NCBI RefSeq assembly: GCF_013626205.1
Contig: NZ_QHJE01000001.1
Location: 2,150,501 to 2,214,500 of the forward strand
DNA from: Hyphomicrobium methylovorum
GTDB lineage: Bacteria; Pseudomonadota; Alphaproteobacteria; Rhizobiales; Hyphomicrobiaceae
Reading direction: 5' to 3'
Length of the DNA: 64,000 nucleotides
Shown piece after piece: positions 19,353-29,555 of this stretch. Positions within the stretch are counted from its first letter, which is position 1; each line of letters opens with the position of its first letter. Made by a program: the position numbers and the translations under genes. The notes below the pieces were generated by a model. It was not told the origin of the DNA, did no database searches, and was given only the letters and a program-made list of their open reading frames with translations.

Positions 19353-19964
19353 ATGTCGCGCAAAATCGCAGGGCCGGAAATCGAACGGCTCGTCCAAATC
19401 CTGGCTCGTTTACCGGGGCTTGGACCGCGTTCGGCGCGCAAAGCGGTGCTGGCTCTTCTCAAGCGGCGTAACGATCTGCTGATCCCCCTTTCGGACGCGT
19501 TGCAGCAGGCGGTCGACAAGATTTCCGAGTGTCCGACGTGCGGAAACCTGGATACCGTTTCTCCTTGCAGCATCTGCAACGATCCGAGGCGCGATGATAG
19601 TTTGATCGTCGTGGTCGAGGAGGTTGGCGATCTCTGGGCTCTGGAACGGGCGAACGTCGTTTCGTCTCGCTACCATGTTCTTGGCGGTCACTTGTCGCCT
19701 CTCGACGGCGTGGGGCCTGCTCAGTTGAACATCGCAAACCTCATTGCGCGCGCGGCTGCGCCGGAAGTGAAAGAGATCATCCTGGCGCTCAACGCGACGG
19801 TCGAAGGCCAATCGACGGCGCATTATATTTCCGATCAGTTGGCGCAGGCGACCGTAACCGTTTCACGTCTAGCTCATGGAGTTCCGATCGGCGGGGAACT
19901 CGACTATCTCGATGACGGAACGCTTGCTGCGGCCTTCAAAGCGCGTCGCAATCTTTCGTCGTAA
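19353..19964 (+). CDS. recR: Recombination mediator RecR
   Basis: 203 residues. RecR acts with RecF/RecO to load RecA on gapped DNA. It has the N-terminal helix-hairpin-helix ([19 protein letters not shown]), the four-cysteine zinc finger (CPTCGN...[10 protein letters not shown]), and a Toprim domain ([30 protein letters not shown]). A 135-base gap separates it from ybaB. Confidence 0.96.
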   Translation: MSRKIAGPEIERLVQILARLPGLGPRSARKAVLALLKRRNDLLIPLSDALQQAVDKISECPTCGNLDTVSPCSICNDPRRDDSLIVVVEEVGDLWALERANVVSSRYHVLGGHLSPLDGVGPAQLNIANLIARAAAPEVKEIILALNATVEGQSTAHYISDQLAQATVTVSRLAHGVPIGGELDYLDDGTLAAAFKARRNLSS

Positions 19965-19997
19965 GCGCGTCAAAGCGATACCTCAGGACCAAAGTTT

Positions 19998-21359
19998 ATG
20001 ACGAACGAAGGTGTTGGGCGTCGCTTGGCGGAAGCTCCGAGGTTTGTGACCGGGTCACTGCTCAGGCACATTTTGCTCATGACTGGCGCGGGTGCTGTCG
20101 GGCTGATGGCGATTTTCGCGGGTGACCTCGCCAACATCTACTTCCTATCGCAGCTTGGTGACGAAGCGATCGTCGCGGCCGTTGGCTACGCCAGTTCTAT
20201 TCTGTTTCTCGCGACGTCTATCGGTATCGGACTTTCGATTGCGGCAACGGCACTCGTATCTCCGGCGCTGGGTGCGGGTCGGCGGATACGCGCGCGTCGC
20301 CTCTCTGCGAATTGCCACGTCATCGCGTTCATCGTCGGATCCATTTCGGCGCTGGCGTTGTGGCTGGTGATCGAGCCGCTATTGGAGTTGCTCGGCGCGC
20401 GCGGCCGGACGTTGGATCTCGCGGCCGTTTATCTCCGAATTCTTGTGCCGACGTTGCCGGTTCTGGCGTTGGCGATGACGTCTGCGGCGGTGCTGCGGTC
20501 AGTCGGAGACGCCCGCAGGGCGATGTTCGTGACCCTGTTCGGCGCCGTCGTGAACACGATCCTTGATCTCGTGGTGATCGTTTATCTCGGTTATGGCATC
20601 GAGGGGGCAGCGGTGTCCTCGCTGTTGGCCCGGCTCGTGATGATGGGCATCGGGTTTCACGGCGTTATCCGCGTTCACAATTTGAGCGGACGTTCGAAGA
20701 TTTCAACATTGCGCCAGGATGCGCCGCCGTTTCTCAGTATCGCCGGACCTGCCGTGCTCACCAACGTCGCGCCCGCGGTTGCAAACGGGTACGTTACATA
20801 TGCGATTGCCGCATATGGCGATCCGGCGGTTGCGGCATGGGCGATCGTCGGGCGTCTGGTGCCCGTTGCGTTCGGCGCGATCTATGCGCTCTCAGGAACG
20901 ATCGGCCCAATTCTTGGGCAGAATTTCGGAGCGCGCGCGCCGGACAGGCTTCGCGACGCTTTCACATTGGCGCTGCTCACAATGACGGCGTTCACGGTGG
21001 TGGCTTGGCTCGGGCTTTCCATTTTTGCCGAAGGCGTTGCCAGGCTTTTCCATGCCAAGGACGAAGCTCACGATTTGATTGTTTTTTTCTGCCGTTGGCT
21101 GTCGCCGTTCTTCGTATTCATGGGGGCGCTTTTTGTTTCCAACGCCGCGTTCAATACGCTCGGGCGGCCGCATTTTTCGACGTTACTGAATTGGGGACGT
21201 GCTACGATCGGCACGGTTCCTTTCGTTCTTATAGGCGGACACTATTTCCAGGCGCTTGGTGTGCTCGCCGGGAATATGGCCGGTGGCATCGCGTTCGGTC
21301 TTATTGCGACCATATCGGGCTACCAACTCATCGCCCGTATTGGGAAAAGCTTCAGATAG
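19998..21359 (+). CDS. MATE family multidrug/cation efflux transporter
   Basis: 453 residues with about twelve hydrophobic segments in two homologous halves, which is the MATE (MatE-MatE) layout. The N-terminal membrane helix region (AIFAGDLANIYFLSQLGDEAIVAAVGYA) matches the family signature region that normally reads D...V..LG...LAA. It would export drugs or metabolites using H+ or Na+ gradients. It lies 33 bases after recR and could be cotranscribed. The substrate is unknown. Confidence 0.88.
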   Translation: MTNEGVGRRLAEAPRFVTGSLLRHILLMTGAGAVGLMAIFAGDLANIYFLSQLGDEAIVAAVGYASSILFLATSIGIGLSIAATALVSPALGAGRRIRARRLSANCHVIAFIVGSISALALWLVIEPLLELLGARGRTLDLAAVYLRILVPTLPVLALAMTSAAVLRSVGDARRAMFVTLFGAVVNTILDLVVIVYLGYGIEGAAVSSLLARLVMMGIGFHGVIRVHNLSGRSKISTLRQDAPPFLSIAGPAVLTNVAPAVANGYVTYAIAAYGDPAVAAWAIVGRLVPVAFGAIYALSGTIGPILGQNFGARAPDRLRDAFTLALLTMTAFTVVAWLGLSIFAEGVARLFHAKDEAHDLIVFFCRWLSPFFVFMGALFVSNAAFNTLGRPHFSTLLNWGRATIGTVPFVLIGGHYFQALGVLAGNMAGGIAFGLIATISGYQLIARIGKSFR

Positions 21360-21517
21360 GTCGACTTCGGTACTATTGTGCGACCCGTCGCAGCGGCACG
21401 TAGGGGGATAGCGCCTTTGACTTGGTTGTGTCGTCGAGATGGGGTAGTTTGCGGCTCCGGCCGCTCGGGCACTTGGCCGGCGGGATACTTTATTTTTCAG
21501 TTATTCTAGTGGCGGGT

Positions 21518-23499
21518 ATGGTCGCTCGACGAAAGTCGTTCATTGGATTGCGCAAGCGTTTGCTTGAACTTCCACGACGGAAAAAGCGGGCGCTTCTTGT
21601 CGTCCTCGATTTCGTCGGGCTTTCGGCAATCCTTTGGCTTGGGATGTCGATCCGCTATGGCACGTCGTACTGGCCAGATGACTGGACGGCGGTTCTGCTT
21701 TTTTCCGCGCCTGTCATCGCTATCGTGACGCTGGCGTCTGCTGAACTCTATCGGTTCGTCACGCGGTATCTTGGATCGCATGGGCATGGGCGCATCATCG
21801 GCGCCTTCCTGATGTCTGTCCTCATTTGGGCGCTCCTCGTTTTCATGATGGGGCAGAACGGCATCCCGCGCAGCGTCATCCTTCTCTACGGTATCGCGGG
21901 GTCGGCGCTGCTTATTCTCTCGCGGCAGTGCATTGCTTGGCTCTTGAGCAATTACGGCATCGTGCTGCCGAAGTTCGATATGTCGAAGGGGCGTGAACCC
22001 GTTCTGATTTACGGTGCAGGGCGCCTTGGCGTGGAACTCTCGCGCACGCTCGCCCGATCGTCGGAATACGACGTCGTTGGCTTTTGCGATCCGTCGCCGT
22101 CGCTCTGGGGTCAGTACGTCGCCGATATTCGCGTGTATCAGCCAGATCGTCTCGCCCCTGTCGTCGAGCGCTTTGGCGTCACTCAGGTGCTGCTTGCGCT
22201 TCCCGAGAACGAGCGCAGGGAACGCCGCGCCGTTCTAAAGGACCTCGAACAACTCCCGGTCGAGGTAAAGATTCTTCCATCGCTTGAAGATATCGCGTCG
22301 GGACGTGTGGACGTCTCGCGGTTGCGCCGTCTCGATGTTGCCGATCTTCTTGGACGCGATAGCGTGCCGCCCCTCGACGATCTGCTTTCGCGCAATACCC
22401 GGCAGAAGAATGTTCTGGTGACGGGCGCTGGCGGATCGGTCGGATCGGAACTCGTGCGGACGGTTTTCAAGCAGGGTCCGTCTCGTCTCGTGCTGCTCGA
22501 TATCTCCGAGGCGGCGCTTTACAATATCGAGATTGAACTTCGCGATGCGATTGCGAAGGATGCCGCGTCAGGTAAGCAGATGCCGGACGTCGTAGGTGTG
22601 CTGGGCTCTGTTCTCGACGAGGCGCTGCTGCTCGATACACTCCGGCGATACGATATTCACACGATCTATCACGCGGCGGCGTACAAGCATGTGCCACTCG
22701 TAGAGCACAACTCAATTGTCGGCATCGAGAACAATTCGTTCGGTACGGATATCGTGGCGGAAGCGGCTATCGAATGCGGTGTCGAGCGCATGGTTCTGAT
22801 TTCGACGGATAAGGCTGTGCGACCCACGAATGTTATGGGTGCCAGCAAGAGGCTTGCCGAACTGGCGCTGCAGGCGCGCGCGATGACTGATCCCGTTACG
22901 ACGTTCGCTATCGTGCGTTTCGGGAATGTGCTCGATAGCTCTGGCTCGGTCGTTGGGCGTTTCCGCCGCCAGATCGCCAATGGCGGACCGGTGACGGTGA
23001 CGCATCCGGAAGTGGTGCGCTACTTCATGTCGATCCCGGAAGCGGCGGAACTTGTCATTCAGGCGGGCGCCATGCGAAAGGCGGCGGTATCTTCGCGCTT
23101 GAGATGGGAGAGCTCGTCAAGATCGATGATCTTGCGCGATTGATGATCCGTCTCAGCGGGCTTGAAGTGAAAGACGCAGCAAATCCAGAAGGTGATATAG
23201 AAATTTCCTATATCGGTCTGAGGCCCGGCGAGAAACTTTACGAAGAGCTTCTGATCGGTGCGGATACGACGCCGACTGAGCATCCGCGTATTCTTCGGCT
23301 CGACGAGCCCGCGTTGACGCCGCAGGAACTGGCACATGAATTCGATCAGCTGCGCGCTGCGATTGCGCTGCGCGATACGGCAGGCATTCAGGGCGTTCTG
23401 ATGCGCATCGTGGAAGGCTATCAGATGGATGCGTCCAGCGATCTGGCGGAACAGATTTCGCTGGCAACGCACGTGGCGCCCTCGCGGACGCTGCATTGA
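21518..23499 (+). pseudogene. CapD/WbpM-type UDP-sugar 4,6-dehydratase, frameshifted
   Basis: The gene reads as a membrane-bound polysaccharide biosynthesis protein: four N-terminal TM segments (residues about 15-140), a Rossmann CoA-binding-like region (VLIYGAGRLGVELSRTLA) and a C-terminal SDR domain (VLVTGAGGSVGSELVRT; catalytic TDKAVRPTNVMGASK). The frame breaks near 23079-23083: the first frame ends at 23143 with unrelated residues, while the next frame continues the family sequence ([34 protein letters not shown]) to 23499. One missing G in AAGGCGGCGG explains it. Intact length would be about 660 residues. Either a true inactivating mutation or a sequencing error. The start at 21518 is uncertain (TTG at 21422 possible). 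Confidence 0.85.
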
Positions 23500-23561
23500 G
23501 TTGAAAGCGTTCGGGCGGTCTAAGCGAAGAGCACTGCTGCCCAATACATCGGACATCCGTC

Positions 23562-24521
23562 GTGAGCGACAGTCCTCGCATTCTTGTAACCGGCGCTTCG
23601 GGGTTCATCGGGCGTCATCTTGTTCGCAAGCTTGCGCAAGAGGGATACCGCGTGCGCGCGGCGTCGCGTCAGCCAGTTGTTTTCGATGATCCACGGATCG
23701 AGGGCATTGCGCTCGGTGATATGGCGCGATCGTTCGCGGCGGAATATGTCGTCCGTGGAGTTGACGTGGTGGTGCATGCGGCGGGCATGGCGCACGCTCG
23801 TCCCGGTATTCCCGATGCCGCGTATACGGCAATCAACGTCGATGCGACGCGCCAGCTGGCGCGCGCTGCGCGGGCTGCTCGCGTCAAGCGTTTCATGCTG
23901 ATGTCGTCGATCCGTGCGCTGGTCGGCGCGCGCCATTCCAGCGTCGTGACAGAAGACACGCCGCCAGAGCCGACCGACGCTTACGGCCGTTCGAAGCTCG
24001 CTGCGGAGGGCGTGACCGCGGACGTGCTCTCGGGTTCGGCAACGCGTTGGACGGTGCTTCGGCCGGTGCTCGTTTATGGGCCGGAGGTCAAAGGGAACAT
24101 GGCGGCGCTCATGCGGCTTGCGGCCCGCCCGGTGCCGCTACCGTTTGGGGCGATCAAAGGCCGAAGGTCGTTGCTGAGTATCGGCAACTTATTGGCTGCG
24201 GTTGAGCATGCGCTCAGTTCGCCTGCAACAGAGGATGCTGCTTTCGTCGTCGCGGACGAAGGCGCTGTGACATTGGCGGAAATCGTTGCGGCGGTGCGTG
24301 CCGGACGCGGCCGGCGGGCGATGCTGGTTCCTGTGCCGGAGGCGGCGCTGGCTGGTGCTTTGCGTATGGCGGGGCGGCCGGGTGTCGCAGACCGCCTGAC
24401 CGGTGAGTTGGTGGTCGATGCGGCGCGGCTGCGCGCGACGGGTTGGGTTTCTCGTGAGGGAACGATCTCAGCGCTGGCTGCGGCCGCTCGTGAGGAAATG
24501 ACGCGCGCTTTCAAACCTTGA
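23562..24521 (+). CDS. NAD-dependent epimerase/dehydratase family protein
   Basis: 319 residues, GTG start. An extended SDR fold with the N-terminal GxxGxxG motif (VTGASGFIGRHLV), a mid segment MSSIRAL and the catalytic pair in DAYGRSKLAAE (YxxxK). It resembles UDP-galactose/UDP-GlcNAc 4-epimerase-like enzymes found beside glycan gene sets. Its position after the CapD-type gene points to surface polysaccharide sugar-nucleotide metabolism. Confidence 0.87.
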   Translation: MSDSPRILVTGASGFIGRHLVRKLAQEGYRVRAASRQPVVFDDPRIEGIALGDMARSFAAEYVVRGVDVVVHAAGMAHARPGIPDAAYTAINVDATRQLARAARAARVKRFMLMSSIRALVGARHSSVVTEDTPPEPTDAYGRSKLAAEGVTADVLSGSATRWTVLRPVLVYGPEVKGNMAALMRLAARPVPLPFGAIKGRRSLLSIGNLLAAVEHALSSPATEDAAFVVADEGAVTLAEIVAAVRAGRGRRAMLVPVPEAALAGALRMAGRPGVADRLTGELVVDAARLRATGWVSREGTISALAAAAREEMTRAFKP

Positions 24522-24555
24522 GGTATCGCCATTGACCGGGGCGGTGGGCTCTCAT

Positions 24556-25083
24556 ATGTCAGCAGCCATGGCCGTACTTCCGATCGTTACGATACCTGAT
24601 CCGATCTTGCGCAAGATCTCCGACCCCGTCGAACGGGTGGACGATGCTGTCGTCAAGCTAATGGATGATATGCTGGAAACCATGTACGCGGCGCCCGGAG
24701 TTGGGCTGGCTGCTGTGCAGGTCGGCATCTTGAAGCGCATCATCGTGCTCGATACGGCAAAGGATGACGCGCCGCCCAATCCGATTGCTATGGCAAACCC
24801 GGAACTCGTTGCGCTCGGTTCGACGACGCGTGTGCACGAAGAGGGCTGTCTCTCCATTCCGGACGTCCACGTCGATATCGAACGGCCCGCTACAGCGACC
24901 GTGCGCTTCATCGATCGGCACGGCAAGCAACAGGAGATGGCTGTCGACGGGCTGTTGGCGACTGCCGTCCAGCACGAGATCGATCATCTCGACGGGCATC
25001 TGATTATCGATTTCCTGTCGCGATTGAAGCGCGACATGGTCATCCGGAAGTTCAAGAAGCAGACCCGCGATTTGCGCGACTGA
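24556..25083 (+). CDS. def: Peptide deformylase
   Basis: About 175 residues. It removes the formyl group from nascent N-terminal methionine. The three family motifs are intact: GVGLAAVQ, EEGCLSIP (metal Cys) and QHEIDHLDG (two metal His plus catalytic Glu). Starts at 24556 (GGTGGG upstream) or 24568 (MAVLPIVTIPDP) are both possible. It precedes fmt, the enzyme that adds the formyl group, in the usual def-fmt order. Confidence 0.95.
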   Translation: MSAAMAVLPIVTIPDPILRKISDPVERVDDAVVKLMDDMLETMYAAPGVGLAAVQVGILKRIIVLDTAKDDAPPNPIAMANPELVALGSTTRVHEEGCLSIPDVHVDIERPATATVRFIDRHGKQQEMAVDGLLATAVQHEIDHLDGHLIIDFLSRLKRDMVIRKFKKQTRDLRD

Positions 25084-25160
25084 ACTGAGAGCCGCGGCCG
25101 AATGCGCGGTGTTTCCATCTGAAGCTGCTCGCAGCTCGATTGGCAGCCACGAAGGTACGC

Positions 25161-26093
25161 ATGGCGCTCAATATCATCTTCATGGGTACGCCGGATTTTT
25201 CCGTGCCAGTTCTCGATGCCGTTCTTGAAGCCGGACATCGGGTCGTTGCTGTTTACAGCCAACCGCCGAGACCATCCGGGCGCGGCTTGGCAGAGACGAA
25301 ATCGCCAGTCCATCGGCGCGCGGAAGCGCTGGGCTTACTTGTCAGGACGCCGAAGACATTCAAGGCCGAAGCGGATCGGGCTGAGTTCGCGGCGCTGAAA
25401 GCAGACGCGGCTGTGGTGGTTGCTTACGGGCTGTTGCTGCCGCCGGACATTCTTTCGGCAACGCGTCTTGGATGTTTCAATGTTCATGCGTCCAAGCTGC
25501 CGCGCTGGCGTGGTGCCGCGCCGATCCAGCGTGCGATCATGGCGGGTGATGTTGTGACTGCGGCGACTGTTATGCGAATGGATGCGGGTCTCGATACCGG
25601 ACCGATCTGCCTCGAACGCGATGTTGCGATTTCGCCGGAGATGACGGCGGGGGAATTGCACGACGCGCTGTCTGTCGTTGGCGCGACGGCGATGGTCGAG
25701 GCGCTTGCCTTGCTTGAAGCGGATAAGCTTGGAAGTGTTCCGCAGTTGAGCGAAGGCGTCACCTATGCGGAGAAGATCGACAAGAGCGAAACGCGCATTG
25801 CGTTCGACAAGCCCGCGCGCGCCGTGATCGATCACATCCGTGGACTTGCGCCGCGTCCGGGCGCTTGGTTCGAACTGGTGCAGGGAGAGAAGCGCGAGCG
25901 GATCAAAGTTCTCTCGGCTGAAGCTGTCGCGGGGAACGGCACCGCAGGGGAATTGCTGGACGCTGAGCTGACGATTGCGTGCGGAAGCGGTGCGATCCGC
26001 ATCCGCGAACTGCAGCGAGCAGGAAAGCAGCCGATGAGTGCCGCAGATTTCTTGCGCGGTTCGCGTCTCACGCCGGGTATACGTTTCGCTTAG
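25161..26093 (+). CDS. fmt: Methionyl-tRNA formyltransferase
   Basis: 310 residues from the ATG at 25161, with AAGG nine bases upstream. It formylates initiator Met-tRNA using 10-formyl-THF. Motifs: [14 protein letters not shown] at the start, the catalytic N-H-D set in [18 protein letters not shown] and MDAGLDTGP, and a C-terminal OB-like domain with PRPGAWF. It follows def after 77 bases. Confidence 0.95.
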   Translation: MALNIIFMGTPDFSVPVLDAVLEAGHRVVAVYSQPPRPSGRGLAETKSPVHRRAEALGLLVRTPKTFKAEADRAEFAALKADAAVVVAYGLLLPPDILSATRLGCFNVHASKLPRWRGAAPIQRAIMAGDVVTAATVMRMDAGLDTGPICLERDVAISPEMTAGELHDALSVVGATAMVEALALLEADKLGSVPQLSEGVTYAEKIDKSETRIAFDKPARAVIDHIRGLAPRPGAWFELVQGEKRERIKVLSAEAVAGNGTAGELLDAELTIACGSGAIRIRELQRAGKQPMSAADFLRGSRLTPGIRFA

Positions 26094-26185
26094 CTCGGCC
26101 GTTAAGCATATGCAGCGAAGAATTCTGCCCACGCGGTAAACGGATCGCTAAACTGGCGACGTCCGTAGTTCCGTTCGAGGTCGTC

Positions 26186-26608
26186 ATGCTTCGTCATATC
26201 AGCGTTTCGCATCTGGCTGCTTGCGCGTTCCTAGCTCTCGCTACCTGCGGTGCGGCGGCTGACGGGTATACGACGCGAATTGAGACGCGTCCGATTTACG
26301 GCGCCGTTGTTACGGTTGAAGAAGGCGTGCGCGTTTTCCGTCCGCTGCCTCCGGATCGACAAGTCATCATCAATCCCAATCGCACGCCTCTTTCGCTCGG
26401 TTTCAACGAGACGCACGTTTATGGTTCGTCGCCTTCTCGGGTGCGCGTCTACACGCGCCGGGGTGCGACTTACTCCGAAGATGGCACGATTTACTCTGCT
26501 CCGCTTTATGGACGCGGCTTCCGTCATGGACATGGTGGACCGGGCCATCCCGGAGGGCCGCATCATTCCGGACCGCGCCAAGGTGGTGGCGGCGTGCAGA
26601 TGCGCTGA
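26186..26608 (+). CDS. Hypothetical secreted protein
   Basis: 140 residues from the ATG at 26186, which has GAGGT seven bases upstream and begins a Sec signal peptide (MLRHISVSHL, hydrophobic core, cleavage near GAAA-DG). The mature part is short and basic, with the tail rich in Gly, His and Pro (GRGFRHGHGGPGHPGG), which could bind metal. I recognise no family. It lies between fmt and truA on the same strand. Confidence 0.65.
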   Translation: MLRHISVSHLAACAFLALATCGAAADGYTTRIETRPIYGAVVTVEEGVRVFRPLPPDRQVIINPNRTPLSLGFNETHVYGSSPSRVRVYTRRGATYSEDGTIYSAPLYGRGFRHGHGGPGHPGGPHHSGPRQGGGGVQMR

Positions 26609-26677
26609 ACGAGAGATTGAGCACTGGCGCGAGAGCGGTTAGGAGATCCATATCTTCCCATTGCGCTGTCGACCTGA

Positions 26678-27415
26678 ATGCCCCGCTTTCGCATCACTAT
26701 CGAATACGACGGAACGCCTTTCGTCGGCTGGCAACGCCAAGCCGAAGGCGCATCGATTCAAGGTGTGCTTGAAGCTGCCGTGCGTGGCTTTTCCGGTGAG
26801 ACGGTGAGCATCCGTGGCGCGGGCCGTACGGACGCCGGAGTTCACGCGCTGGGGCAAGTGGCGCATTTCGATCTGTCGAAGCCCTGGGACGCGGGGCGCG
26901 TGCGGGACGCGATGAATTTTCATCTGCGGCCTAACCCGATTGCGGTGCTGACTGCCGAAGTGACCGATGACGCATTCGACGCGCGCTTCAGTGCCCGCAA
27001 GCGATACTACGAATATCGCATCCTGACGCGGCGCGCTCCGCCGATTCTGGAGCGGCATCGCGTATGGTGGACGATGCGCGATCTCGACTCCGACATGATG
27101 GCGGAAGCGGCGAAAGTGTTTTTGGGGACGCACGATTTCACGACGTTTCGCGCCGCTCAATGCCAGGCGCAATCGCCGGTCAAAACGATCGACAGTTTCG
27201 AAGTTCTGCGAAAGGACGACGTTATTCTCTGTCGCGTCTCGGCCCGATCATTTCTGCACAATCAGGTGCGGTCGATGGTGGGCAGCTTGAAACTCGTGGG
27301 AGACGGAAAGTGGACAGCGGGCGATTTGGCGTCAGCGCTATCTCTACAGCGTAGAGAGGCCTGCGGGCCGGTTGCGCCGGCGGCAGGCCTCTATCTCGTC
27401 AAAGTCGATTACTGA
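26678..27415 (+). CDS. truA: tRNA pseudouridine(38-40) synthase
   Basis: 245 residues. It isomerises uridines 38-40 in the tRNA anticodon arm. The catalytic Asp lies in the motif GRTDAGVHA near residue 51; [12 protein letters not shown] and [14 protein letters not shown] are further family blocks. The last 60 bases contain a perfect 10-bp inverted repeat (27355-27364 / 27383-27392) within the coding region. Confidence 0.95.
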   Translation: MPRFRITIEYDGTPFVGWQRQAEGASIQGVLEAAVRGFSGETVSIRGAGRTDAGVHALGQVAHFDLSKPWDAGRVRDAMNFHLRPNPIAVLTAEVTDDAFDARFSARKRYYEYRILTRRAPPILERHRVWWTMRDLDSDMMAEAAKVFLGTHDFTTFRAAQCQAQSPVKTIDSFEVLRKDDVILCRVSARSFLHNQVRSMVGSLKLVGDGKWTAGDLASALSLQRREACGPVAPAAGLYLVKVDY

Positions 27416-27443
27416 AGTGATTTTGTAGCCGAATGACCTGAGA

Positions 27444-28034
27444 TCAAGATTTCTGGTCTTCTGTCACAATCGCCAAAAATTCTTGGCGCGTGAGAGGATT
27501 GTCTCGGAACGCGCCTAACATGCGGCTTGTGACCATGTCTGTCCCGGGCTTGTGAACGCCGCGTGTCGTCATGCAGAAATGCTCGGCCTTGATCACAACG
27601 GCGACGCCTTCAGGATCCAGGACCTCCTGGATAATGTTTGCGATCTGCGCCGTCATTTTTTCCTGGATTTGCAAACGTTTTGCAAAAGCATCGACAACGC
27701 GCGCTAATTTTGAAATACCAACGACGCGGCCACGCGGGATGTATGCAACCCATGCGCGTCCGATAATCGGCGCCATGTGGTGCTCGCAATAACTTTCGAA
27801 ACGAATTCCCCGAAGGACGATCATTTCATCGTAACCTTCGATTTCCTCAAAGGTTTTTTGGAGAATTGCTTCCGGGTCTTCCCCGTAGCCGCGAAAGAAT
27901 TCTTGGAACGCCCGCGCTACACGATTGGGAGTTTCCTTCAGTCCTGGCCGCGTCGGATCGTCTCCGGCCCAACGAATTACCGTCGCAAACGCATTTTCTA
28001 CATCTACTTGGTTAGGTTTTTTATCAGATTTCAT
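27444..28034 (-). CDS. folE: GTP cyclohydrolase I
   Basis: 196 residues. It turns GTP into 7,8-dihydroneopterin triphosphate for folate. Zinc ligands are visible as Cys and His in [10 protein letters not shown] and the second Cys in HFCMTTRGV; the [21 protein letters not shown] block is diagnostic. It is convergent with truA, with only 28 bases between the stops. Local codon use is slightly more AT-rich than its neighbours. Confidence 0.95.
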   Translation of the reverse strand: MKSDKKPNQVDVENAFATVIRWAGDDPTRPGLKETPNRVARAFQEFFRGYGEDPEAILQKTFEEIEGYDEMIVLRGIRFESYCEHHMAPIIGRAWVAYIPRGRVVGISKLARVVDAFAKRLQIQEKMTAQIANIIQEVLDPEGVAVVIKAEHFCMTTRGVHKPGTDMVTSRMLGAFRDNPLTRQEFLAIVTEDQKS

Positions 28035-28145
28035 GTGATTAGTTCATCTGCTCTCAGGGGGGACGATGGCGGGTTACCAGATATTGCGGACGGAATTTCA
28101 ATGCCGCCCTGATCTATCTCAACTCGTCTTGGAAGGCGAATTCAA

Positions 28146-29528
28146 GTGCTTGCGCCAATTGCTGTTGGCGGTGGCTCAGTGACTGTGCCTGCTGATAGTG
28201 CTGCAAAATACCAATCCGGGTTCGATGGTGAATTCTGGTGTAGGGTGGTTGGAACGCTCGTCGCGGTTGCGATTGCGGCGGGATTTGTAAGTCCCAGAAC
28301 CATTCCTTACTCGCTGCCGATTGTTACCATTTCTCTGCTCGTTTTCGGACGGGTTTACGGAGGCAGATGGTCGCTGAGACCACAACTCGGCGCAGTCGAA
28401 TGGACGATGGTCGGACTGCTTGCCTATGCCACATTATCGGCGGCGTGGGCGTTTCGACCAAGCGGCACCATAGTTCCGCTCATTACGGCCTTTGGTTTCC
28501 TTTACGCGTATCTGGTCATCGCTCAGACGGTGTTCACCTCGGATCGTGAGCTTTCGCGGCGTATCGCGGAGGGGCTGTGGATCGGGCTGCTCGTGGGGCT
28601 CGTCTATCTCGGGTTCGAGATCCTCACCAATCAGGCGGTGAAGCTCAATCTTTATCGTGCGCTCGATATTCCCAAGTCTTGGCTGCGGCCTGCGCGAGAC
28701 TTCATGTGGGAGAACGGCGTTCTGGTGTCGATCGCACCAACGGATTTAACGCGCAATATCGCGCCGGTGACATTGCTCATCTGGCCAGCGCTGTTGGTGA
28801 TCGACAAACTCGTACGCCCGGACGCGGCGCGCATTCTGCGCTGGGTTCTCATTCTCACGGCCGTCGTCGTGGTCATGAAATCCGAACACGAAACGTCCAA
28901 GGTTGGTCTCGTGGTCGGCGCGGGCATCTACGCCTTCTCGCGCTATAACCAGTGGCTTTGCAATGTCACGCTTCAGCTGTTGTGGGTTGCCGCGTGTCTA
29001 GCGGTCGTTCCAGTGACGCTGGCGCTCTACAACTACGATCTACAGCAAGCACACTGGCTGCAAGATACGCTGCGGCACCGCATCGTGATCTGGCATCACA
29101 CGTCCGAAGAGACGATGAAGTCGCCCGTTATCGGCATCGGCGCGGGCATGATGTATCAGATCGATCCTGCTGGCGAAAAAGCGGTGACGGCGCGGACGCT
29201 GTCCGCAGATCAAGAATTCGATCCCGTCGCGCCGCATGCACACAATATCTATCTGCAGAGTTGGTTTGAACTCGGCGCAGTCGGTGCTGCGCTTCTGACG
29301 TTGTTCGGACTTGCCGTTCTGGAACGAATACGCTCGTGGCCGATGCGGGTCACTCCCTATGCGCACGCAACGTTCGCCAGTGTGATGTGCATGACAGCCG
29401 CAAGCTACGGCATGTGGCAGCCTTGGTTTATTTCGATGTTCGCAACCGGCGCGGCAATGTTTGCCGTCGTCCTGCGACTTTACGTGGAGCAACCGCCAGA
29501 AGCTGACGTTCAACCCCCCGCCACATAG
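28146..29528 (+). CDS. O-antigen ligase/polymerase family membrane protein
   Basis: 460 residues, GTG start, about ten to twelve hydrophobic segments. The large loop with HRIVIWHHTSEETMKSPVIGIGAGM followed by PHAHNIYLQSWFELGAVGA matches the Wzy_C (O-antigen ligase) signature, where a conserved His in the H-N-x-x-L-Q motif participates in glycan transfer. It acts at the periplasmic face on lipid-linked glycans. It is a single gene here, divergent from folE, with no sugar-transferase neighbours. Confidence 0.85.
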   Translation: MLAPIAVGGGSVTVPADSAAKYQSGFDGEFWCRVVGTLVAVAIAAGFVSPRTIPYSLPIVTISLLVFGRVYGGRWSLRPQLGAVEWTMVGLLAYATLSAAWAFRPSGTIVPLITAFGFLYAYLVIAQTVFTSDRELSRRIAEGLWIGLLVGLVYLGFEILTNQAVKLNLYRALDIPKSWLRPARDFMWENGVLVSIAPTDLTRNIAPVTLLIWPALLVIDKLVRPDAARILRWVLILTAVVVVMKSEHETSKVGLVVGAGIYAFSRYNQWLCNVTLQLLWVAACLAVVPVTLALYNYDLQQAHWLQDTLRHRIVIWHHTSEETMKSPVIGIGAGMMYQIDPAGEKAVTARTLSADQEFDPVAPHAHNIYLQSWFELGAVGAALLTLFGLAVLERIRSWPMRVTPYAHATFASVMCMTAASYGMWQPWFISMFATGAAMFAVVLRLYVEQPPEADVQPPAT

Positions 29529-29555
29529 GCGATGGGGGTACACGTTGGTTCCGGT

